Under the pieces are notes generated by a model. It was not told the DNA's origin and made no database searches. It was given only the letters and a program-made list of their open reading frames with translations. A stretch of DNA of 64,000 bases from Odontocerum albicorne (Eukaryota > Arthropoda > Insecta > Trichoptera > Odontoceridae): assembly GCA_949825065.1 (NCBI GenBank), contig OX463849.1, positions 2,418,001 through 2,482,000 of the forward strand, read 5' to 3'. Shown one piece after another: positions 32,040-43,786 of the stretch. The position numbers were made by a program, and so were the translations under genes. Positions within the stretch are counted from its first letter, which is position 1. Each line of letters opens with the position of its first letter.

Positions 32040-32506
32040 CGGTTAATCAAATGCTACGTTTGGTCAGTGTTATTGCATGGAGTAGAATCGTGGACCCTCA
32101 AAGTTGGTAGTATGAACCGATTGGAAGCATTCGAAATGTGGATGCACCGGAGAATGCTACGGATACCCTGGACGGATATGGTCAGCAACAGGAGGGTTCT
32201 TCAAAGAGCCAAAGTTGATAGAGAGTTGCTAAATAATATTAAAATCCGAAAGGTAATAATATTAAAATCCTACTTGGGTCATGTACTTAGAGGAGCAAAG
32301 TAAAAATTACTGAACCTGATCATCCAAGGCAAAATAGAAGGCCGAAGAGGTGTTGGCAGGGGCAAATCTCCTGGCTCAGCAATATACGTGATTGGACTGG
32401 CATAAGGAGCATTGGAGATCTTTTTCGGGCTGCCGGTGACAAAGATATCTACTCTCAAGTGATATTCAACTTTGGCGGGACCCGACATGACGCTGAGAAG
32501 AAGAAG
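32040..32506 (+). mobile_element. LINE family E 3' fragment with 11-bp target duplication
   Basis: ATTTATTAAAA precedes (32029-32039) and follows (32507-32517). Coding remnant: KCYVWSVLLHGVESWTLKVG, MNRLEAFEMWMHRRMLRIPW, then a duplicated AAAATCCGAAAGGTAATAATATT-type stretch near 32240, HVLRGAK, a stop, and frame-shifted KIEGRRGVGR. The 3' end is GACATGACGCTGAGAAGAAG. Dead on arrival (5' truncation) and then mutated. Confidence 0.88.
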
Positions 32507-32883
32507 ATTTATTAAAAATGCCACCAGGTATCTCAGATGAATGTTGACTGTCACACTGATTGGACGCGTGTTTTATTGTTCATTTTTGGGTATAAAAATA
32601 TTAATGAAAATGGCAGGTAAGTGTGTTTATTGAAATTAGAAGGTCATTGACATTTTTTTTTGTAAAATTGATTGATATGATAATACAATTGTTCAAAACA
32701 TATTTGTTGTTTTTTTATGCCTTTATTCACTGAGGGTTTAAATTTGTACCACCCTTTTTTGGGTGATATGGAATAAAAAAAAATAAAAAAATTTAATCCC
32801 TCTCTAACATCCTACTACAAGACATATTTAACAAAAAAATACAAATAACAAGTTATTTCTATGTTCAGGTAACAAAGGGTTAA

Positions 32884-34095
32884 ATATCGTCAAAGCCGAA
32901 ACCTTTGATAAATTTAGAGAATACGTTTTTTTTAGATGGGAGTATCTTATCTCTACAAACATATGCAAGATATGCCGTACGTGAAGTTGTATGGTATACG
33001 AGTACATTGCGAGGAATATGCAATTCGAGTCGAACGGAACGAAGACTGCAAAGGGCTAAGAAAATGTAAGGAACAGTTTGGTTTCGTATTACATAAGTAT
33101 TACAGTGTTGGGTTAGGACAGCGGCAGCGGTGGAATCGGAAAGGACGTGATAACCCAGGTGTAGAGGTAGGTAGGTAGGTGTCGGTGTCGGACGTGGGGT
33201 AGCGGGCTCCGTGAATGTGTTGCGGACCCGCGTGTGTGGCGGATGGGCACTCGGGAAGATTTGCATATCACGGCGCCGCCCCGGGGGGCTGTGGGCGACT
33301 GGGGGAGAAACGATTGCGGAAAAGCCTTATATACAAAACTGGCCCTGACCCAGAGTGAACCCTTCGGCCGGGAGCGGTGATGAACAGCTGTTGTGCCCCT
33401 CTCCACCCCCCCTCCTGACCATCCGCTCCGTCCCATGCTAATTGCCGCCTCGGGAAGGAGGACGGGCTCTTATTGTCGCTGGGCATGCTTTCTTATCTTT
33501 CCTTGCGCTAATTCCTTAATAACGTTCCTTATCTGATGTGTTAGTATTTAGACTTCCATGCGAGTTACCTCACATTATTCAAATGAACCTCATATACATA
33601 TCGTCACTTGCGGAATAGGCAGTGAGAACAGATCTCCACGCTCGCCTCCTCGACATTCATAGATCGCGTTATGCGCAATCTTCTATTATTCGTGCTTCTC
33701 AATTTATCTTTCAAAATCTTGTCCACGTGATCCGACGTTTTCCCTAGCTTACCTCTTTCACGCACACCTTGCACGTTAACTTGCATATTCGCTTAGTTAT
33801 TCTTTTGGCACTCATTTTTTCCTCGAGTACAAACCATCTACGCGTCTTTCATCTTACATACAACATTCATGTTATCCACACATTCGTTTATGATTGCCTG
33901 CTTTCATACTTGGACACTGCTAATTTTCCTTAGTATGCGCGACTCTGCAGGACCAGTATTTCATAGTAAGTGTTGTTTTATTATGAATCCAATCACCTGT
34001 GTTATGCTTTCAGCCATCCAATATATAGGAACTTCAATTCAGGACGAGACCTTATATGTTATAAGGAACTATCCAGACCCTAAACGTAGATTTTT
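32884..34095. other. unassigned, GC-rich island 33110-33490
   Basis: The island holds GGTAGGTAGGTAGGTGTCGG, ATTTGCAT (octamer-like, 33260), CAGCTG and a long run of GC-rich unique sequence. Several frames are open on both strands because of composition. At 33604-33786 (-) a frame ending SMNVEEASVEICSHCLF resembles the tail of insect LINE proteins but is too short to assign. Confidence 0.35.
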
Positions 34096-34104
34096 AGAAT
34101 TCCT

Positions 34105-34951
34105 CTCTCTCTCTCTCTCTCTCTCTCTGTGGTTGGAGTCCTAAGACTGGTTTGCATCAATTTCAACTCTTCTCCTCCATTCCTCCCTGTCCTGTGCGGC
34201 TCTTTTTAAATCTGTATATGTTGAGCAGTGCACGTCCACCAACAGGTCCTCCAGGTACTCTCGGCGTGGGCGTCCCCTAGAGTTTGTCCCCTCGGTCATA
34301 CCCTCCATTATGGCATGCAAGAGGCCCTCTTGTCGTATTATATGACCGATCCATCTTGCACGCCTTTCGGACAGGATCCTGAGCAGGTGCCTTCCTCCGA
34401 TACGTTGGAGAACCTCTTCATTTGTGATGCGGTCTCTCCAGGAAATTCCTAATAGTCTTCTATAGGACCACATCTCAAAAGCCTCTAGTCTTCGTCTATT
34501 TCTTTCGGATAGGCACCATGTCTCGCAGCCGTACATCAAGATACTCCATACATAGGTCTTGATGAGGAGTATTCTCAGTTTTAGGTCTATGTTATTTGAT
34601 TCTATTATTTTCGACCTTCTATTAAATGCAAGTCTAGCCTGATGCATACGGCTGTCGACCTCGCTCTTGGACCGACCGGCCCATGTTATTTTGCTCCCGA
34701 GGTAGACAAACTCCTCGGTGTTCTTTAGTGGTTTACCCGACATCACTATTCTCATCTGGTGTTGCGCTCGGCCTACAGTCAGCAGCTTTGTTTTGTCTTT
34801 ATTTATCTTCATACTGTAGTTATTTTGAAGAATGCTTTCCATAGTTGTTAAGGCCTCTTGTAGTTCCTCTTCACTTTCAGCAACCATGGCAATATCGTCA
34901 GCGAACCTTATCATATCCACCTTTTGCCCGTGTATTCCTATACTCATACAT
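34105..34951 (-). mobile_element. LINE family D with intact RT fragment and target duplication
   Basis: AGAATTCCT flanks both sides (34096-34104 and 34952-34960). The minus strand holds an uninterrupted 275-codon frame (34968-34141). It has VDMIRFADDIAMVAESEEEL with the catalytic FADD box, KINKDKTKLLTVGRAQHQMR, FVYLGSKITWAGRSKSEVD, LLIKTYVWSILMYGCETWCL, EAFEMWSYRRLLGISWRDRI, RARWIGHIIRQEGLL and SRGRPRREYLEDLLVDVHCS, with its natural stop after DANQS. The first codons come from target sequence. The 3' tail is the (GA)n/(CT)n run at 34104-34128. Absence of stops implies recent insertion. The endonuclease and most of the RT are lost by 5' truncation. Confidence 0.9.
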
Positions 34952-34960
34952 AGAATTCCT

Positions 34961-35350
34961 ATACTCATCTTATTTTATGAAAGTTGAAACCATTAGGTAA
35001 TAGTATAATAATTTGTCTAAATACTCAAAAGAATATTTCATAAAATAGATGCGAATGATTTCCTTTGAAGTTGTTAATATCTTTGAATGTGCTCAATTAT
35101 GAAGCCACTCATCGAGTCGTGGAAATATCGATCTCAGAGATACCTCTTGAGCGAGTGGGATCTATTCCGGGCGATCTTCGTGGCCTTGATAGGTTGGAAG
35201 AGATTGCCATATTAAGTCCTCCAGGTTGTACTTTTTACAACCAAAGTGCGGTACAGTAAAATACAATGCTAGTTGCTATTTTCGTAGGAGCCTTTTTTAT
35301 AGGCTACTTAAGTTGATAGTTGTAACTGAAACACCATTCACCATTGTCGG
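34961..35350. repeat. mostly unassigned, short LINE tail fragment at 35185-35260
   Basis: GATAGGTTGGAAGAGATTGC followed by CCTCCAGGTTGTACTTTTTA is a diverged relative of the Jockey-type 3' segment. The remainder is unremarkable. Confidence 0.45.
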
Positions 35351-35357
35351 TCACTTT

Positions 35358-35871
35358 CTTCTTCTTCCCAGTGTCATGTCAGGTCCCCCCAACGTTGACT
35401 ATCACCTGAGAGTAAGCATCTTCTTTGTCCCCGGCAGCCCGAAAAAGATCCCCAACGCTCCTTATACAAGTCCAATCACGTATATTGCGGAGCCAGGAGA
35501 TTTGCCTCCTGCCAACACTTCTTCGACCCTCTGTTTTGCCTTGGATGATCAGATGCAGTAATTTATACTTTGCTCCTCTAAGTACATGACACCTTTCAGA
35601 TTTTAATATTAGTCAGCAACCCCTATCAACGTTGGCCGTTTGAAAAACCCTTGTGCTGCTGACCATATCCGTCCAGGCTACCCGTAGCATTCTCCGGTTT
35701 ATCCATATTTCGAATGCTTCAAGTCGGTTCATACTACCAACTTTGAGGGTCCATGATTCCACTCCATGCAATAACACTGACCAAACGTAGCATTTGACTA
35801 GCCGTTGTCGAAATTTCAAGTTTAGATTATCATCGCAGAATACGCTTCTCATTTTATTAAAAGCCGCACGA
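35358..35871 (-). mobile_element. LINE family E 3' fragment, copy 3
   Basis: TCACTTT lies at 35351-35357 and 35872-35878, a short target duplication. The minus strand gives AAFNKMRSVFCDDNLNLKFR, KCYVWSVLLHGVESWTLKVG and EAFEIWINRRMLRVAWTDMV, then frame loss near 35620 with a ~10-bp deletion relative to 25090. The tail has TTCTTCTTC on the plus strand. Some coding changes (RRML RVAW) suggest drift after insertion. Confidence 0.87.
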
Positions 35872-35969
35872 TCACTTTGCTTGTTTTTATTCAAAATATT
35901 CACCATGAAACCTTTGAACATATAATTACTATATTTAGAGAGCTCATTAGATGCGCTCAATAAACGCCG

Positions 35970-36560
35970 AGTGATTGAATATTATAATTCGTTTTTTAAC
36001 TTCAATTCTACATGACCGAAATATTCTCGAGCCTTTGTTATATATGATATAAAGTGTTGCTTGTATCCAGCGCCCCAACTTTCCCTTTTATTACCTAACT
36101 CCTGATCATACACGCTCGTTGAATAAATCAGCTCTCAGGGTGTGCATGTTTTTTTATAATAATAATATGTAACTTTAAAATGATGTTTTTCTCGTTTTGA
36201 TTAATTATGATATAAGAGATAGGACTATAAATCGAAACACAAGACCAAGACCTCTCGCATCGTAATTATTGTTTCCTATTGTTTGGACCGGGCTTGTGTG
36301 GTGTGGTGCGGTGTGGTGGTAGTGCCGTATGGAGTGTCCGGTATACCGGTCGCAGTCCGCCGGCAGTCTGTTGTGCGGCCAACAGACCTTTTTCTGAACG
36401 AAGTTACGACAATCCAGAAGACACTTAACCAAAAACCGCGCTACTCCAAAACCCCCGTATTGCTCTTATATGAATACTCGCGTATCATTAATTTATTTAT
36501 CGTAAAATATACAAATAACGCACTTATTACTATTCGGCAATCTCTTCCAACCATTCAGAC
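35970..36560. other. unassigned
   Basis: GT-rich patch GTGTGGTGTGGTGCGGTGTG near 36296-36320. Otherwise no repeat or gene recognised. Confidence 0.3.
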
Positions 36561-37160
36561 AAGATTTATGTCGATACTAAGTGAAAGATTACAAACGTTT
36601 ATGTATTACACTTTTGTTGTATGCCGTGTAACCTGACGGGTATATTGCCGTGTGGCAAATTTTCTTAACCAACCAGAAAATTATTAAAAAGGCATTGAGT
36701 GAATACCAGCATTGAGTGAATGCATCGAACCTGCAACAACCGAAGTGTCTTACCAAACAAGGTGATAGAGATTAGCGTTCCAAAAAGAGAATTAATAACA
36801 TGCTTAAAGCATTAAAAATGAATTAAAATTAAAACAATATTCAGGCAAAATATTGGCATATGATATGTCACCAAAGGCTGGGAACTAATAATGAAGATGG
36901 GAAAGGACAAGAGCTGTAATATTTTATATGTCACTGTTTAAAGCAAGCCAACGAAAGTCATGTGACAGCCGATAATTGTTCCCAGAGTCAAATGCCATTA
37001 TGATATACAACAGTAAAAGGCGACGCGAAGACGATAGAGCGATGGATGAACTGGAAATGCCAAAAGCAATCTGCTTGAGGGTAACGCAATTCCGCAATCG
37101 TTGTCTCCTTTGAACGCTACCCTTGAAGTAGTTTTGTCGACCACGTATAAAGCGCACTAT
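36561..37160 (-). repeat. diverged Jockey-type LINE remnants
   Basis: 36600-36690 holds the reverse complement of an AAGAAA-TTGCCACACGGCAAT-type 3' segment. 36925-37160 aligns by eye with 39480-39700 (AAAGCAAGCCAACGAAAG; CAGTAAAAGGCGACGCGAAG), an old relative of LINE family A on the minus strand. Between them is sequence I cannot assign. Confidence 0.45.
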
Positions 37161-37679
37161 CCAGCGGATATAGATTATTTCAATAGATCCCTGAAAGTCT
37201 TTGAGTGTGTCGAGTAATTTTGCTTGGATGCACTCAATGCAAACTCTTCGCTCCTTAAAATCGGCCGAATCACTAAAATGCCGTTACACATGTTATTCAA
37301 GAACTGGACCTTTTAACTTGTCGGGTGTTGTTGACTTTCTTCTTGGTAAGAAGGGGGGATACTGCTTAGGATTTCTATCGGAAGGCTGCACTACACTCTC
37401 GACTGTTTGCGGAATATATTCTATTTATGTAATATACACTTCTATTTTGAACATAACATAACCTGGCGGGCTTAAAAAAGTACCGTAGAGAAAACGAATC
37501 TCCTAAATTGACTATCATTATTGTGTTCTTTATTTATTTTATACGAGTAATTTACCGCTTTTCGTATATATAAATACGAGATTTTTTGAAATAGTAAAAT
37601 AATATTTATATCCTTTTACGACTTATTTCTATTAAAATCATATCTTTATACATAATAAACCAATTAAAACCTTATAGTA

Positions 37680-38476
37680 CAGGTAGTCGTCGACTTACGA
37701 CCTACGCGACTTACGACTGTTCGACTTTACGACCGCAATCCTCGATCGGCTAGCAGCGTATGTACGCTACATATTGTAACATTTTACTAATCGCATCGCG
37801 GTCAGTGTTACCTGCGGCTTCGTCCAATAAGGGCGTGTTGTCTTGTTATAAGCATTTTTTAAGCCCTTCCGAGATGTGTACAAAAAAGAAAATGAAAACT
37901 TGTTGCACATTTTGAAGAAATGGACCCAAACATCGAACGATTTGCAAGGATTGAATGGATGGCACACTACGTGTTTCGCCCATATCGTGAAATATATGAG
38001 GAGAAGAAGAAACACACAATCCAGACAAAGCTCACCATGTTTATGCAAAAAAAATAAACAAGCGACCAATAAAAAGTTATTATGTATAATAAACACCTTT
38101 ATTTTGTATTTTCATACGTTTTATTAACATAATATTACTGAAGCATAATTTTTTATTTAATCCTAACAAATGTAAAAATAAAAACAATTCCATACGTAAA
38201 GATATTGGAATATCAGCTGCATGCTGATATGATATGATTAAGAAAACAAAGACAAACTCGAAAAATAATAAAAAAAAAAGAAACCATAGAGAACCCCGAT
38301 AAATGGCAGTGTTGATACACTGATTATAAAAAAGAATTTAGGAAACAGTCTTATAATTTCATCACGCACTATAATTTACAAATGTACCGAAATTATTGCA
38401 TAAGCCGACTTACAACCAGGTCAACTTACGACCCGTTTATCGGAACCAAGTGCGGTCGTAAGTCGACGACTACCTG
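37680..38476 (+). mobile_element. pogo/Tigger-like deletion derivative with transposase C-terminus
   Basis: 797 bp with TA on both sides (37678-37679 and 38477-38478) and inverted termini CAGGTAGTCGTCGACTTACG and, from the right, CAGGTAGTCGTCGACTTACG: 20 identical bases, with ACC following in both. Plus-strand codons near 37915-38058 read MDPNIERFARIEWMAHYV, FRPYREIYEEKKKHTIQTKL and TMFMQKK then stop. This is the characteristic end of Tigger/pogo (jerky-like) transposases. The DNA-binding and DDE parts are deleted. Confidence 0.88.
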
Positions 38477-38478
38477 TA

Positions 38479-39127
38479 ATTGAAAAATGCCCAACGAGCG
38501 TTACGTTTCGTCTAAATTCATTTATTTTTACTGTACATCAAAGTAAACCAATTAGCGCTCTTATAACATGCACCTAAACTCACTTGAAGCAAGGACACGG
38601 GAAACTCACCGTGAATATTGGATCCCGCAGAATCGGGCCCGCGAGTGCGAGAGACCCTCCGTATTGATCGGACCCGTGGTTGCGCAGGGGCGGCACGCGG
38701 GCCGTGCGGGGCGCCCCTGCTTCTGCTTCTCTCCCCGATACTCTGATAAATATACTGAAGCCAATTATCATTTTGATTTATGAATTCGCACAATTTTTTA
38801 TGATGTTTGTGTTTTGCGTACACAAATCCCGGCGAGATTGTTTTAACACGATCCAGATAAAATTCCGTTTTTGTTGTTAGTAGCGTGACCTAAATATTAC
38901 TGAAAAATCATTGTGTGGAAATGAGTACTTTGTGACTTTGGAATTAATACCGTTTCGATCTATCAAGGTATCATCTTCCTGTACACATTAGATTATGATT
39001 TTAGTTCAAATTATGCAACATATTTCGTTCTGTTCGTTCTGGAGTATATGTTTATATCAACCTGATGAGGCATATCAAGTGCACAGATTGACAGAAAGGC
39101 TTACTAGTATTTATACTCGTATGTAGC
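38479..39127. other. unassigned, GC-rich island 38575-38735
   Basis: The island contains CGGGCCCGCGAGTGCGAGAG and GGCACGCGGGCCGTGCGGGG. Three overlapping frames on two strands, none with a recognised domain. Confidence 0.3.
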
Positions 39128-39960
39128 TTAATTAATTTATTTATTTAACACTTTTATTGCAAATACAATCTGGCGGGCTTATTGCCAGGCGGGAAATGTC
39201 TTCCAACCAACCAGACAAAAGTAAATGAAGCAAGTTACGTGGTCACATAAATCATTCAAATGACTATCCATCCCCACGAAATCCATAAACATATACGTGA
39301 GCACATGCCCACAACGCCCACAAAGACGGACAATCACCCGAACATTATTTTTCATATTAAGTGAGATATCACCAATCAAAAGGAAAGGAAGGGATGGTGG
39401 AGGGGAAAGGAAAAGAAAAATCAGGAATGAAACACGTTATTTTACTGAGTAGAAATTAAGAGTTTTTTTCAGTCGCTTCTTAAAGCATGACAAGGACGGA
39501 GCGAGTCTTATATTGGTTTGTAACTGATTCCAGAGTCTCACTGCATGGACAGTAAAGGACGACGTAATGAAAGAGGAGCGGTGAACTGGAAAGGCCAATA
39601 AACAATCTCTGTTTGAGCGTAGCGCTAATCCATGATTGGAAAGACGCTGAAAATTCTCGGCGAGATAAGAGGCGGCGGCGGAACAGTTAAAGGATGTCAT
39701 ACAATAGATACAGTACGTGAATTTGCCGTCTATTTCTAAAATTCAACCAGTTCAATGCCTTCTGGTATGAAGTTATATGATCGTACTTACGTAGGTTGAA
39801 AATGAATCTTAGACACACATTTCGAAGACGCTGTAATTTGTCCAGCTGTTCCTCTGTAACATCCAAGTAACATACGTCCGCATAATCCACAATCGGAAAG
39901 AGCAGAGATTGTACGAGTAAAATTTTGGTTTTGGTTGGAAGGAATCTTTGCAACACTTTA
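39128..39960 (-). mobile_element. LINE family A 3' fragment (Jockey/CR1-like), copy 2, longest
   Basis: Minus-strand frame 39956-39687 gives LQRFLPTKTKILLVQSLLFP, VDYADVCYLDVTEEQLDKLQ, LRNVCLRFIFNLRKYDHITS and NWLNFRNRRQIHVLYLLYD. Frame 39700-39437 continues AASYLAENFQRLSNHGLALR, SFTVHAVRLWNQLQTNIRLA and FKKRLKKTLNFYS. Both make the C-terminal thumb/tail of a Jockey/CR1-type reverse transcriptase with one frame change between them. The 3' region ends in TTTATTTATTTAACACTTTT (tail). No TSD determined. Confidence 0.88.
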
Positions 39961-40942
39961 ATTCTGCTATATAGCTAATGCTAATAGCTTTCTATTCTGT
40001 TTTTGTATATTTTTCTTTTAACCCTTATCATGGCATTGTAACACAGGTGTTACACTTATTTAGGGATTTAAAAACAAATTCAGAAACTATAAGGTAATTT
40101 CAAATATGGCAACACATTCAAATACTATACATGTCCTATTGTGTGCAGTGGTATCATCTGGTGATAAACATTGAAAACGCTATAACCTTTCAAACGACAT
40201 GGGGTCAACATGTCTGGACAGCGTGGGTGCGTTTTGAAAATTGGGGTAAATAATCTAAATGACTTATTAATCAGAGAAACGACCTAGATGAAAGCGACAC
40301 CCAGAACCAAAGAATATACAACCTGAGAACGAGACGAGCCGACCCCAACATCCTACCTAGTCAATGAGTTGAGACAGTGCCAGGAAGAACATAGAATACG
40401 GAATGAAGTGACGGGAGGGCGAATTAAACTTTATTTTTTTACTTGATCCACCTTATGGACAGCGAGTACGATTGACTGGAAAAGCCGATAAATAGTCAAT
40501 GTATGATATGTTTGAGCTTTTAACACAAGTAGGTGATCGAGAAGACACTATTTTCGGAGGGATAATTGGGCGATACTGTGGGCATGTGTGTGGGGGCGGG
40601 CCGTAAGTGATTCCCTCGATTTATTTCAATTGTCCGCTTACTCCAGTTTTTTCGCAGGGAACTCCCCATCGCTTACCGATTTCTTTGCTTGCTGGCCACT
40701 TTCTTAAGGAGACGTTCTTGTTCACTCACTTCTATCCATTGTCGTTAGTATATTCCAAGTTAACTGTTTAATGTTAATATTTCGATCAAATTTCAAGTTA
40801 ATTTATTTATCAATTTTATGTTCAAGGAATTTTAATGAATTTGACTGTCTCGAGATAAAATATGAAAGACGCCTTTTCGTGTATTAATTTAATATGTTGT
40901 TTATAGTTAAGGCATTAACGCTGTGGAGGTTTAAAGACATTG
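39961..40942. other. unassigned, LINE-A-like remnant at 40425-40570
   Basis: 40445-40520 (CCTTATGGACAGCGAGTACG; TGGAAAAGCCGATAAATAGT) is an old, diverged relative of the LINE A RT tail, minus strand. TTAACCCTTATCATGGC at 40019 looks like a TTAA-type end without a partner. Confidence 0.35.
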
Positions 40943-41144
40943 TAATTTATTTTTATCAAACACTGTTTATTCCACTTTTTTGTGACGGTATAACCCTACC
41001 GGTTTCAAGGCTTTCACCTCATCTTCAGGGGAGCGCAAACAAGTATTGTTTGCGCTCTCCTGAAGATGAGGTGAAAGCCTTGAAACCGGTAGGGTTATAC
41101 CGTCACAAAAAAGTGGAATCAACAGTGTGATAAAAATAAATTAC
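40943..41144. repeat. palindrome of two head-to-head Penelope termini
   Basis: The arms, 40943-41042 and 41046-41144, are near-perfect inverted repeats around GTA. Each arm is the Penelope-like terminus: TGACGGTATAACCCTACCGG, CAAGGCTTTCACCTCATCTT, then GCGCAAACAA at the centre. Hammerhead-like cores sit at 40984-41028 (-) and 41060-41104 (+). The outer flank GGCATTAACGCTGTGGAGG (40912-40930) also lies beside the element at 17269-17287, so the two loci share a longer terminal region. Confidence 0.92.
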
Positions 41145-42110
41145 GATGTACGAGTAATTTAAAATGTGTGCAAACACAATCTTGACAGATCAAACTTGGG
41201 GTTCCAATGGCAAGGGATTGCGAGATTGTTTGGAGAGCATGTTTCCCGATGGCCTTGTCCACAGGGTCACCGAAGCTTCGCCGCGACAAGTGGTGCCAAA
41301 TAAAAGGCTTCTCACGTGGCTGTTCTATGTGGGGTTTGGTGTTTGAATATTTAATTTCTTATTCCTGCGTAAACGTAGATTCTTGTTGTTGTTTGGAGTT
41401 GATGTTTCTTTATTTTGAAATGGTTTTTGCAGCAAAACTCAATTTGATTAGAAACCATTTGAGAATAATAGTTTTTGAATTTCCATCCTCTTAAAACTTA
41501 CCATCACGCCGTCTCCCTGTCAGGGTAAGCAGATAGGAGAGATCCCCTGACTTTCCTATCGCGACACACATATTTCGCTTATGTTACATCCATAAACTAT
41601 ATTTATTTTATTAGTCTACATTTATTCTTTCCATGTGCCCAAACCATCTCAGAGTGATCTGCTTCATCTTACTTCGTTGGATTAACTAACAGAATACCAT
41701 AACGTTACCGGCGATCAAGTTCGGCTTTAACTTCTCCATTGTCCAATGTTTTCGAAAGGCTTTTTATTCAGTGAAGATTACATTTAACCCTCGTTTCGAT
41801 TGCGGTGATGGCACTTCCCAAGAAGATAATTATCAAATTGCAGTCAACACTGTAGAAGCAGCACCAGCTGTCCCCGCCTCCCTAAATTGCGCGGGCTTAC
41901 TGCAGACCGACAGTGCGGGGGATGCATGGGCATTGTGCAGGGGCACCATATGTGTAGTCTTATTAATATCTTGGTGTGGCTCCATTCGGAAATATTAAAT
42001 TGGTGGTGATTGGCACAGAGCGATCGCAATAGTGCAGTTATTGTTTTTATTATAAAATTACAATAAAGGAGCAAGAATGATATGTCCTGTTATATATCAT
42101 TCTTGTTCCC
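41145..42110. other. unassigned
   Basis: Short frames at 41164-41494 overlap in different phases and show no domain. Nothing repeated. Confidence 0.3.
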
Positions 42111-42113
42111 TTA

Positions 42114-42480
42114 GGCCGTGGCCACACCAAAGTGCTTCGCTAGATTTTACGTGGCTCATATACTATGTGACTTCATGCCTGGCCACACCAAAGTGCTACG
42201 CACAAATTCATTTGAGGCTGGGAGCGGTTGAGTCAACACACGATGTCACTCTCAAAACTAACCAATTTCATTACAACTTACCTTATCTTTATTTACTTCC
42301 TGTGCAACTTCATTGCAAAGTGATTTTATTACAGGTACATTTTTGTATAATTCGCTCGATGGGTTCCACAAAGGCTCCCTTTTATACACGGCTGTTATTA
42401 AAACTTACGCCATTTTGTAAAATCACTTGGTGACACAATAAAATTAACTAACACGTCTGTTCGCTAGGAGATTCACACCG
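42114..42480 (-). mobile_element. PIF/Harbinger-like MITE with MADF exon, copy 2, one end lost
   Basis: TTA then GGCCGTGGCCACACCAAAG at 42111-42132. It follows the complete copy at 29197 through ACACGTCTGTTCGCTAGGAG and then diverges at about 42480. The MADF frame on the minus strand (from the CAT near 42412) has a stop at codon 3 and reads VLITAVYKREPLWNPSSELY, KNVPVIKSLCNEVAQEVNKD, with Trp replaced by Cys. Confidence 0.75.
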
Positions 42481-43780
42481 GTGTGAATGTAGCTATTTAT
42501 TCGGCACCTTTCAGTCTTTTTCCAAGTTCACGTTTCTCTCCCATATCTGTTTGCGAATAAAAGGACCCTAGGATCTTGGTTGCCTCCAGGAAACACGTGC
42601 CGTACTTAATTATTGATAATCCGGACGCGGAAAAAAGAATGAATGATAAAAATGCTTTTTGTTATATTTTGGCAATTCTTTGAAATTGTTTACCACCGGG
42701 CCCACACTTGTTCCGTGAAACGGTCTCTATTCATTGTGTAGACTGGAGACAAGGTCACATCCTGACAAGTGCAGCGGTGATGCTCTATTATGTAGACAGG
42801 ATCGCATTGCAGCCGTTACACCACCTCCTCGCCTTTGTTGTCCTGCGCTGCGCCGTTCGCAAAGGACCGGGGCTGGGGGGCGCCATACAACACGCGACAC
42901 AATATGTATTGTGTTCTTCTCTACTCCACTCTGCGTACACATTATGCTATGCTATGGCACGGCACTTGCGGAGATAATACACCGCAGTGTGATATATATT
43001 ATAATATAATCCCAAGAGAGAGACGGCCTTGTCTTCCGCAATAACAGAATGCTCAACTAACTGTTGTGAGTCGCTGTCCTGCGATATATGATAATGACGT
43101 GTCGTTTGAACAAATTATCTCTAATAGAATCGAAAGTATTATTTGTGTCACGTATCCAATGATTAATGCATTTCTAAGCACAACGCATTCCGTGCTATTT
43201 CCTCGGCTCACATTAAGATGGTAGCTCAAATATTATAACATTGTCAATTTATGTACTGTTTAAAATTGACCGCATAAATTGCCATGCCACGTCAAGGATG
43301 TGTGAATGTGGAGGAAGCGATGGTGGACTTTCGCTTCCTTTACCTGCATATTTGCCTACTCCGCAAGGGTCACAGTGTAATTATTCAATTATTGTGTTTT
43401 GAACACCATAAAAAATCTTAAACAATGGATTTTTACAATTGCTATAATGCTGTTTCGCATCCAAAAGCTTCCTCAAGAACGCTGACACAATTAATTTCAT
43501 AAGAAGTTGTAGTAGTAAGTACTCCGATATAAGATTACTTTCGTTGACACTAGGACCATCGGTGCTTCTCAGTACTTCTCAGCAGGGGAAAAGTGTATTC
43601 CTTGTTATCATAAATGATCAGCGAAGCAGAATGCTCTCTCAATATACCCAGGACTGTAAACACGATTTATTTTATCATCTCGCGCACACAGGTGTTGCGA
43701 CATGATTATATTCTTACAATAACATTACATTATTTTAATAGACCTCAAAACTTGTTCCCTGGGTAAAAATTGTCTGTAGG
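42481..43780. other. unassigned, GC-rich island 42690-42970
   Basis: Frames on both strands across the island, none with a domain. The remainder is AT-rich. Confidence 0.3.
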
Positions 43781-43786
43781 AAAACA

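Larger units (their letters stand above)
31743..32879. mobile_element. second piggyBac-type element, split by nested insertions
   Basis: TTAA at 31739-31742 and 32880-32883. Ends are CCCTTTGCCATCTGACGG and, from the right, CCCTTTGTTACCTGAAC. Subterminal GGTACAAATTTGTACCACC (31760-31778) has a partner AAATTTGTACCACCC at 32741-32755. TTAA plus CCCTTTG is a piggyBac signature. Inside lie a Penelope terminus (about 31900-31998) and a LINE E (32040-32506). No piggyBac transposase is visible in what remains. Confidence 0.75.

Noticed and set aside
36690..36770. tRNA-like or SINE head (GCATCGAACCTGCAAC)
   Set aside because: A B-box-like word alone, without an A box or a second copy in the window.
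40019..40100. Third piggyBac-type end (TTAACCCTTATCATGG)
   Set aside because: No paired TTAA end nearby, so chance is likely.
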